DNA from: Palsa-504 sp963739135
Lineage (GTDB): Bacteria; Actinomycetota; Actinomycetes; Streptosporangiales; Streptosporangiaceae
NCBI GenBank assembly: GCA_963739135.1
Contig: CAVTZG010000020.1
Span: 124,001-188,000, forward strand
Direction of reading: 5' to 3'
DNA length: 64,000 nt
Shown: positions 57,829-64,000 of the stretch, in pieces
Layout of the letters: every line of letters begins with the position of its first letter
Numbering within the stretch: position 1 is the first letter of the stretch
Program-made: the position numbers and the translations under genes
Notes under the pieces: model-generated
What the model was told of the DNA's origin: nothing
The model's input: the letters and a program-made list of their open reading frames with translations, nothing else
Databases searched by the model: none

Positions 57829-59118
57829 TCAGATCTGGAACGCGTCGGGGTCGTCGAAGGGGCCGACGACGGCCAGCGCCTTGGGGCGGGTGAGGATCTC
57901 GGCGGCTATCGCCCGGACGTCGTCGTGGGTGACGGCGTCGATGGCGGCGATCACCTCGTCCACCGGCTCGAGCCTGGGGTAGACAAGCTCCGACTTGCCT
58001 AGCCTGCTCATCCGCGAGGAGGGGTCCTCCAGGCCGAGCACGATCGAGCCGCGCACCTGGCCCTTGCCGCGGGCCAGTTCGGCGTCGGTCAGGCCGGCGT
58101 CGACCACGCGGCTGATCTCCTCGGAGCAGATGGCCAGCACCTCGTCGGCCTTGGACGGCAGGCAGCCCACGTAGACGCCCCACATGCCGGTGTCGGCGTG
58201 CTGGGCCGAGAAGCTGTATACCGAGTAGGCCAGGCCGCGCTTCTCCCTGATCTCCTGGAACAGGCGGGAGGACATGCCGCCGCCGAACGCGGCGTTCAGC
58301 ACGCCGAGCGCGAACCGGCGGTCATCGGTCCTGGCCAGGCCCTCGCATCCGAGCACCAGGTTGGCCTGCTCGATGCTGCGGGAGACCAGCCTGGTGCCGA
58401 CGCCGGCCGCGGCGCCGTAACCGGTGGGGCCGCCGTTCAGCCGCGGCGCGGCCGGGGTGGCCACCCGGTCCAGGGCCGGGCCGAACGACTGCCGGACCAG
58501 GTGGATCACCGTATGGTGGTCCAGGTTGCCCGCCGCGGCCACCACCAGGTGCTCCGGGGTGTACCGCGCCTGGTAGTGCTCGAAGATCTGGTCCCTGGTG
58601 ATCGCGTTGATCGAGTCCGCGGTGCCCAGGATCGGGCGGCCGAGCGGCGTGTCGCCGAACAGCTTGGCGGTGAACGCCTCGTGCACGGTGTCCGTGGGGT
58701 CGTCGTCGTTCATCGCGATCTCTTCGAGCACCACGTTGCGCTCGGCGTCCACGTCCTTCGCCGTGATCAGCGAACTGGTCACCATGTCGGACAGGATGTC
58801 CACGGCCAGCGCCAGGTCCGCGTCGAGCACCCGCGCATAGTAGCAGGTGTACTCCTTCGCGGTGAACGCGTTCATCTCCCCGCCGGCCGCGTCCATCTCC
58901 GCCGAGATCTCCAGCGCGGTCCGCTTGCTGGTGCCCTTGAACAGCAGGTGCTCCAGGTAGTGCGTCGCGCCCGCGTGCGAGGTGTCCTCGTCCCGGGACC
59001 CGACGCCGACCCAGATGCCCAGGGCCACCGAGCGGACCGCGGGCAGATGCTCGGTTACGACCCTGAGCCCGCCGGGAAGGACGGTGCGGCTGACACCACT
59101 GAGTGGTTCGGTACCCAT
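57829..59118 (-). CDS. M16-family zinc metallopeptidase
   Basis: Processing-peptidase-like protein, 429 residues. The inverted zinc motif H-x-x-E-H is intact (HYLEHLLFKGT) with the downstream Glu in NVVLEEIAMNDDDP. The C-terminal M16 half contains GFGGGMSSRLFQEIREKRGL-type sequence (FGGGMSSRLFQEIREKRGLA). It lies 6 bases after pnp on the same strand, the order pnp - peptidase - dapB being common in actinomycetes. Cytoplasmic peptide or protein processing role. Confidence 0.93.
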   Translation of the reverse strand: MGTEPLSGVSRTVLPGGLRVVTEHLPAVRSVALGIWVGVGSRDEDTSHAGATHYLEHLLFKGTSKRTALEISAEMDAAGGEMNAFTAKEYTCYYARVLDADLALAVDILSDMVTSSLITAKDVDAERNVVLEEIAMNDDDPTDTVHEAFTAKLFGDTPLGRPILGTADSINAITRDQIFEHYQARYTPEHLVVAAAGNLDHHTVIHLVRQSFGPALDRVATPAAPRLNGGPTGYGAAAGVGTRLVSRSIEQANLVLGCEGLARTDDRRFALGVLNAAFGGGMSSRLFQEIREKRGLAYSVYSFSAQHADTGMWGVYVGCLPSKADEVLAICSEEISRVVDAGLTDAELARGKGQVRGSIVLGLEDPSSRMSRLGKSELVYPRLEPVDEVIAAIDAVTHDDVRAIAAEILTRPKALAVVGPFDDPDAFQI

Positions 59119-59124
59119 CTACTT

Positions 59125-61488
59125 CTACTCGTGGTGCCCGCGGGTACGGTGCCGGGTCCGGCGCTGCCCGTCGTGACCGTCACGGTCGCCGCTCCGCTCG
59201 CCCCGGTCGCCGCTGCGGGGGCGGTCGCCGCGGTCGCCGCGGTCGCTCCGCTCGCCGCGCGATTCGCCGCCGGACAGGTCCTCGCCGGCCGCCTCGCGCT
59301 CGACCACCTCGACCGGGACCAGCGACAGCTTGCCGCGGTCGTCGATCTCGCGGATCTCGACCTGGATCTTGTCGCCGATGTGGATCACGTCGTCGATGTT
59401 CTCGATCCGGCGACCGCCGTGCAGCTTGCGGATCTGCGTGATGTGCAGCAGGCCGTCCTTGCCGGGCAGCAGCGACACGAACGCGCCGAACGTGGTGGTC
59501 TTCACCACCGTGCCGAGGAACCGCTCGCCCACCTCGGGCATGTGCGGGTTGGCGATGGCGTTGATCGCGGCCCGGGCCGCCTCGGCCGAGGGCCCGTCGG
59601 TGGCGCCGACGTAGATCGTGCCGTCGTCCTCGATGGTGATCTCGGCCCCGGTGTCATCCTGGATCGAGTTGATCATCTTGCCCTTCGGGCCGATGACCTC
59701 GCCGATCTTGTCCACCGGCACCTTGATCGTGATGATCCGCGGCGCGTAGGGGGACATCTCGTGCGGCGCGCTGATGGCGCTGCGCATGACCTCGAGGATC
59801 GTCATCCGGGCCGCGCGGGCCTGCTTGAGCGCGGCGGCCAGCACCGAGGCCGGGATGCCGTCGAGCTTGGTGTCCAGCTGCAGCGCGGTGATGACCTGCT
59901 CGGTGCCCGCGACCTTGAAGTCCATGTCACCGAACGCGTCCTCGGCGCCCAGGATGTCGGTCAGCGTGACGTACTGCCCGCCCTCGTGGATCAGGCCCAT
60001 GGCGATGCCGGACACCATGTCCTTCAGCGGCACGCCCGCGTCCATCAGGGACATGGTGGAGGCGCAGACCGAGCCCATGGAAGTGGATCCGTTCGAGCCG
60101 ATCGCCTCGGACACCTGCCGGATCGCGTACGGGAACTCCTCGCGGGTGGGCAGCACCGGGATCAGGGCCCGCTCGGCCAGCGCGCCGTGGCCGATCTCGC
60201 GCCGCTTGGGCGAGCCGACCCGGCCGGTCTCCCCGGTGGAGTACGGCGGGAAGTTGTAGTTGTGCATGTAGCGCTTGGTGCGGTCCGGATTGAGCGTGTC
60301 GATCATCTGCTCCATGCGGAGCATGTTCAGCGTGGTCACGCCCAGGATCTGGGTCTCGCCGCGCTCGAACAGCGCGGACCCGTGCACCCGCGGCAGCACG
60401 TGCGTCTGCGCGGACAGCGGGCGGATGTCGGTCAGGCCGCGGCCATCGATGCGGACCCCATCCCGGATGACCCGCTCCCGGACCAGCTTCTTGGTCAGCG
60501 ACCGGAACGCGCCGCTGATCTCGCCTTCCCGGCCCTCGAACTCCTCGGCCAGCTTCTCCTGGGCCAGGGCCTTGACCCGGTCGGTCTCGGCCTCGCGCTC
60601 CAGCTTGCCCACGATGGTCAGGGCCTGGGCCAGCTCAGCGGAGACCTCACGGGCGACCGCATCGTACACGTCCTCGCCGTAGTCGACGAAGATCGGGTAT
60701 TCGGTCGTGGCCTTGCCTGCCTCGGCGGCCACCCGCTGCTGAGTCTCGCACAGGATCCGGATGAACGGCTTGGCCGCTTCCAGGCCCTCGGCCACGGTGT
60801 CCTCGGTGGGCGCCACGGCGCCACTGCCGGAGTCGGCCAGCAGCTTGAGCGTCGCCGGGGTGGACTCGGCCTCGACCATCATGATGGCCACGTCGCCGTC
60901 CCCGCCTTCGTCAGCAGGGAGAACCCGGCCTGCCACCACCATGTCGAAGGTGGCCTCGGCCAGCTGCTCATGGGTGGGGAAGCCGACCCACTGACCGCGG
61001 ATCAGCGCGACCCGGACACCGCCGATGGGGCCGGAGTACGGCAGCCCGGCCAGCTGGGTGGACATGGACGCGGCGTTGATCGCGACCACGTCGTACAGGT
61101 GCTGCGGGTCCAGGGAGAGGATGGTCGCCACGATCTGGATCTCGTTGCGCAGGCCCTTGACGAACGACGGGCGCAGCGGCCGGTCGATGAGCCGGCAGGT
61201 GAGGATGGCGTCCTCGGACGGACGGCCCTCCCGCCGGAAGAACGAGCCGGGAATCCGGCCCACCGCGTACATCCGCTCTTCCACGTCCACGGTAAGCGGG
61301 AAGAAGTCCAGGTTGTCCTTGGGCTTCTTGGACGCGCTGGTCGCGGACAGGACGACGGTCTCGCCGTCCAGCGTGACCACGCTGGACCCAGCGGCCTGAC
61401 GGGCCAGCCGGCCCGTCTCGAATCTAATTGTGTGTACGCCAAATTCGCCGTTGTCAATAACGGCTTCGGCACTGTGGACACCCTCCAC
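59125..61488 (-). CDS. pnp: polynucleotide phosphorylase / guanosine pentaphosphate synthetase
   Basis: 3'-5' phosphorolytic RNase. 787 residues: first RNase PH domain (TGRLARQAAGSSVVTLDGET), linker helices, second RNase PH domain (IRPLSAQTHVLPRVHGSALF; SEAIGSNGSTSMGSVCA), KH (VIGPKGKMINSIQDDTGAEI) and S1 (LGTVVKTTTFGAFVSLLPGK). A tail rich in Arg, Asp and Gly follows (RGERSDRGDRGDRPRSGDRG). GTG 61488 has AAGGAGG 8 bases upstream. It follows rpsO, the usual arrangement. Confidence 0.97.
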   Translation of the reverse strand: MEGVHSAEAVIDNGEFGVHTIRFETGRLARQAAGSSVVTLDGETVVLSATSASKKPKDNLDFFPLTVDVEERMYAVGRIPGSFFRREGRPSEDAILTCRLIDRPLRPSFVKGLRNEIQIVATILSLDPQHLYDVVAINAASMSTQLAGLPYSGPIGGVRVALIRGQWVGFPTHEQLAEATFDMVVAGRVLPADEGGDGDVAIMMVEAESTPATLKLLADSGSGAVAPTEDTVAEGLEAAKPFIRILCETQQRVAAEAGKATTEYPIFVDYGEDVYDAVAREVSAELAQALTIVGKLEREAETDRVKALAQEKLAEEFEGREGEISGAFRSLTKKLVRERVIRDGVRIDGRGLTDIRPLSAQTHVLPRVHGSALFERGETQILGVTTLNMLRMEQMIDTLNPDRTKRYMHNYNFPPYSTGETGRVGSPKRREIGHGALAERALIPVLPTREEFPYAIRQVSEAIGSNGSTSMGSVCASTMSLMDAGVPLKDMVSGIAMGLIHEGGQYVTLTDILGAEDAFGDMDFKVAGTEQVITALQLDTKLDGIPASVLAAALKQARAARMTILEVMRSAISAPHEMSPYAPRIITIKVPVDKIGEVIGPKGKMINSIQDDTGAEITIEDDGTIYVGATDGPSAEAARAAINAIANPHMPEVGERFLGTVVKTTTFGAFVSLLPGKDGLLHITQIRKLHGGRRIENIDDVIHIGDKIQVEIREIDDRGKLSLVPVEVVEREAAGEDLSGGESRGERSDRGDRGDRPRSGDRGERSGDRDGHDGQRRTRHRTRGHHE

Positions 61489-61740
61489 GGGTGAGACCTC
61501 CTTGCGGTAGATCCCGCACCCACCCGCCGCCGTGCCGCTTGTGGCCTGGCTCGCCCGTTGGGGGCGGCCGGCCGGTCTTCGATCGAAGCCCTCGGGTCTC
61601 AACCTTTTCTATTGGCCTCACCCGGGGACCACTACCGAGGACCGGCCCTGGCGCTCGGGGCCGGGGGCTACGGGATGTCAGTGTTGTCGATGTTCAGTTG
61701 TGCCTGGCCAGCCGGGAAAGCCCAGCCGGGAAGCAGGGTG
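61489..61740 (-). promoter_or_regulatory. rpsO-pnp intergenic leader
   Basis: 252 bases with several potential stems on the minus strand, including the palindrome CTTCGATCGAAG and GC-rich arms around 61625-61670. pnp leaders are commonly processed by RNase III and autoregulated; that role here is an inference. Confidence 0.45.
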
Positions 61741-62010
61741 CTAGCGGCGGATGCCGAGCCGCTCCCTGATCGCACGGTAACGATTGATGTCCTTCTTGGC
61801 CAGGTACTTGAGCAGCCTGCGGCGGCGGCCGACCAGCAGCAGCAGCCCACGGCGGCTGTGGTGGTCGTGCTTATGCACCTTCAGGTGCTCGGTCAGGTGG
61901 TTGATCCGCCTGGTCAGCAGAGCGACCTGGACCTCCGGCGAACCGGTGTCACCCTCACTGGTCGCGTACTCCGCCAGGATCTCCTTCTTGGCGGCGGTGT
62001 CGAGCGGCAC
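61741..62010 (-). CDS. rpsO: 30S ribosomal protein S15
   Basis: 89 residues. PLDTAAKKEILAEYATSEGD, TGSPEVQVALLTRRINHLTE, HLKVHKHDHHSRRGLLLLVG and RRRRLLKYLAKKDINRYRAI are the conserved S15 blocks. GTG 62010 has AAGGAG 5 bases upstream. Binds 16S rRNA in the central domain of the small subunit. Confidence 0.97.
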   Translation of the reverse strand: MPLDTAAKKEILAEYATSEGDTGSPEVQVALLTRRINHLTEHLKVHKHDHHSRRGLLLLVGRRRRLLKYLAKKDINRYRAIRERLGIRR

Positions 62011-62217
62011 GTGACTCCTTAGGATTGGCGCTGAAAGGGTCCACAGAGGTAGATCCCCCCGAGACGGCCGCATGAGGGTGCAGCGCGCCTCCGGCTGCCG
62101 CGGCTAGTCGCCTGGCAGCGTCTCAGGTTACCACGGGCTGCTATGCAGTTGCGCCGTGTCCGTCCGGGCGAGCGTACGCGGTTGAGCCGTCCCGCTGCCC
62201 GTTTTTAGACTGGGCAG

Positions 62218-64000
62218 ATGCCCGATCTGAGCACTGCGCGTCGGCTGCCGTTGGGCCGCTTCTCGCTCCCCTCCTCACCCCGGCCCGCGTCCCAGGCCAG
62301 GCCCGCCTGGCTGCCGGTCTGGTCCGTGCCCGCGGCGTTCCGCGCGCTGCGCGCGGTGATCGTGATTCCCTCCCTGTTCGCGCTGACCTACGAGGGCTTC
62401 GGCAACCTGCAGATGGCCCTGTTCGCCGCGTTCGGCGGCTTCGCCAACCTGGTCGTGGCCTCGTTCGGTGGCAGCAGGCGGGACAAGATCATCGCGCACT
62501 TCGGGCTGGCCGTGACCGGAAGCATCGGGATTATCATCGGCACGGCGGTCAACGGGATCGACTGGCTGGCCGTCCTGCTCACGATCCCGGTGACGTTCGG
62601 CATCTTCTTCGCGGGCGTGTCCGGGCCCAACGCGGCCTCCGGCGTCATCGCCGCGCTGTTCCCCTACGTGCTGTCGGTGGCCACGGCCGGGACCGTGAGC
62701 CTGATCCCGGATCGGCTGGCGGGCTGGTGGCTGGCCTCGGCCGTGGCCACGGTGGCCGTGCTGGTGCTCTCGCCGCCGTCGCCGGGAGACCGGCTACGGG
62801 CGGCGGCGGCCGGCTCGGCCCGGGCGCTGGCCGCCGGGCTGGACGCGGCCGCGCAGGGCACGGCGACCGCAGCCGACCACGAGACCTGCCAGGCGGCCAA
62901 GCGGGAGTTGCTGAACGCGTTCGCCACCACGCCGTACCGGCCGACCGGGCTGGCCACCGCGGACCAGGCCATGGCCAGCGTGGTGCAGTACCTCGAATGG
63001 TCCACCGCGCTGTTCGCCGACGCCACCGAAGGGCACCCGAACCTGGATCGGGCCGCCCAGCCCGACCGCGACCTGCTGGCCGAGACCGCCGTGGTGCTCA
63101 GGCAGACCGGCGACCTGCTGGCCGACCACGATGGGACCGCGCCGCCGCCCGATGTCGACGAACTGGAGCGGCGGCGCGCGGCCAGTGCCGCCTACCACCA
63201 GTCTGCGGCCCCGGGCGCTGACTACGACTCGACGCAGGCCGTGGCCCGGTATGCCTTCCACGCCCAGGTGATCTCACTCGCCGTCCGCGGACTGACCGCG
63301 GACGCCCTGATCGCGGCCCGCCGCGCCGACCCGGAGACGATCGCCGCCCGCCGCCGGGGCTGGTACGGGGCGCAGCCCGAGGGAACCGAGGCCGAACGGC
63401 GGGCGGCCGCGGTGACCGGCGCGGTCGGCGTGCTGACCCGGCACGCCAGCATTCGTTCGGTCTGGTTCCTGAACAGCCTGCGTGCCTCGCTGGCCCTGGC
63501 CGCGGCGGTCCTGGTGGCCGACGTGTCCGGGGTCCAGCACGGGTTCTGGGTGGTGCTCGGCACCCTGTCGGTGCTGCGCACCAACGCGACGTCCACCGGG
63601 TCGACCGCGCTGCGCGCGCTGGGCGGAACCGTGATCGGCTTCGTGGTGGGAGCCCTGCTGCTGCTTGGCATCGGGACCAGCACGCCCGCGCTGTGGGTGG
63701 CGCTGCCGATCGCCATCGCGGTGGCCGCGTACGCGCCGGGAACGCTGCCGTTCGTCATCGGGCAGGCGGCGTTCACCGTCGTCATCGTGGTGCTGTTCAA
63801 CCTGCTGGTGCCGGTGGGCTGGAAGGTAGGCCTGCTCCGCATCCAGGACGTGGCCCTCGGCTGCCTGGTAAGCCTGGTGGTTGGCGTGCTGTTCTGGCCA
63901 CGCGGCACCGGCTCGGTGGTGGGCGACGACCTGGCCGACGCGTTCCGGATCGGGGCCGCCTACCTGACCGAGTCGGTGGACTGGGCTCTGGGCACCCGGC
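62218..64000 (+). CDS. FUSC-family (aromatic acid exporter-like) membrane protein, 3' end outside window
   Basis: 594 codons visible. Two membrane blocks of several helices each (LRAVIVIPSLFALTYEGFG; TGSIGIIIGTAVNGIDWLAV; and SVWFLNSLRASLALAAAVLV; LRALGGTVIGFVVGALLLLG; FTVVIVVLFNLLVPVGWKVG) flank a soluble helical middle (about 190-400). The second block carries the FUSC_2 pattern HGFWVVLGTLSVLRTNATST. ATG 62218. Likely an exporter of aromatic acids or other anions; diverges from rpsO across about 207 bases. Confidence 0.87.
   Translation, partial: MPDLSTARRLPLGRFSLPSSPRPASQARPAWLPVWSVPAAFRALRAVIVIPSLFALTYEGFGNLQMALFAAFGGFANLVVASFGGSRRDKIIAHFGLAVTGSIGIIIGTAVNGIDWLAVLLTIPVTFGIFFAGVSGPNAASGVIAALFPYVLSVATAGTVSLIPDRLAGWWLASAVATVAVLVLSPPSPGDRLRAAAAGSARALAAGLDAAAQGTATAADHETCQAAKRELLNAFATTPYRPTGLATADQAMASVVQYLEWSTALFADATEGHPNLDRAAQPDRDLLAETAVVLRQTGDLLADHDGTAPPPDVDELERRRAASAAYHQSAAPGADYDSTQAVARYAFHAQVISLAVRGLTADALIAARRADPETIAARRRGWYGAQPEGTEAERRAAAVTGAVGVLTRHASIRSVWFLNSLRASLALAAAVLVADVSGVQHGFWVVLGTLSVLRTNATSTGSTALRALGGTVIGFVVGALLLLGIGTSTPALWVALPIAIAVAAYAPGTLPFVIGQAAFTVVIVVLFNLLVPVGWKVGLLRIQDVALGCLVSLVVGVLFWPRGTGSVVGDDLADAFRIGAAYLTESVDWALGTR

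Noticed and set aside
58198..61494. 1098-codon open frame antisense to pnp and the M16 peptidase
   Set aside because: Spans two well-supported genes on the other strand; a composition effect.
1..64000. tRNA or rRNA genes and large biosynthetic (polyketide/peptide) clusters
   Set aside because: Looked for on both strands; no cloverleaf, rRNA or modular synthase sequence recognised.

Overview
The window is GC-rich (roughly 70%) chromosomal DNA from an actinomycete. The gene content supports this: a mycothiol-dependent nitroreductase relative, menaquinone synthesis (menA), DUF397 and DUF2277 proteins, hopanoid genes in the actinobacterial order, and frequent GTG starts joined by 4-base GTGA/ATGA overlaps. 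No rRNA, tRNA, CRISPR array or large antibiotic-type gene cluster was seen.

Layout. 1-6.5 kb: a minus-strand hopanoid operon (hpnC, hpnD, hpnE, polyprenyl diphosphate synthase, squalene-hopene cyclase; the cyclase runs off the left edge). 6.7-11 kb: a membrane PP2C phosphatase, an Eis-type acetyltransferase, an MFS exporter and a small repeat protein. 11.1-13.05 kb: a complete IS1182-type insertion sequence inserted in the loop of a hairpin. 13-20 kb: rpiB, a frameshifted Rv2466c-like gene, pepN, an FAD oxidoreductase with a DeoR regulator, and an alpha/beta hydrolase. 20-25.1 kb: a soluble di-iron monooxygenase operon that keeps the gamma, effector, beta, Rieske and reductase genes but only the 3' end of the catalytic alpha gene, with a frameshifted AraC regulator upstream. 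25-36.6 kb: proS, a HAD phosphatase, a glpD / lipid kinase / alkylglycerone-phosphate-synthase-like group, penicillin acylase and amidase. 36.7-41.8 kb: a NERD protein, ilvD, GNAT, menA and a SnoaL-like protein. 42-43.9 kb: a MOSC-flavoreductase-ferredoxin fusion. 44-50 kb: two paralogous helix-turn-helix proteins around an SPFH/NfeD pair, then a PHP phosphoesterase. 50-56.9 kb: an exported hydrolase, Ada-AlkA and Ogt alkylation repair, a MntP-like transporter and small genes. 57-64 kb: dapB, an M16 peptidase, pnp, rpsO and the start of a FUSC-type transporter.

Three features recur. First, many unrelated genes carry short tandem repeats with units of 9, 15 or 18 bases (one longer and looser), always preserving frame and encoding low-complexity linkers or tails. 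Second, a G-rich, hairpin-forming element of about 110 bases occurs in shc, hpnD and the HTH2/PHP junction, with a shorter piece in ada-alkA; inside genes it is translated as a Pro-rich linker. Third, five genes have single-step frameshifts, and several well-preserved 3' gene fragments lack their 5' parts. The frameshifts may be sequencing errors in an uncorrected assembly; the fragments look more like real deletions.

The best candidate for an undescribed system is the HTH1 - SPFH - NfeD - HTH2 locus (44.2-49 kb). It pairs a membrane-tethered XRE-like protein and a collagen-like, repeat-rich paralogue with a flotillin-type membrane scaffold.
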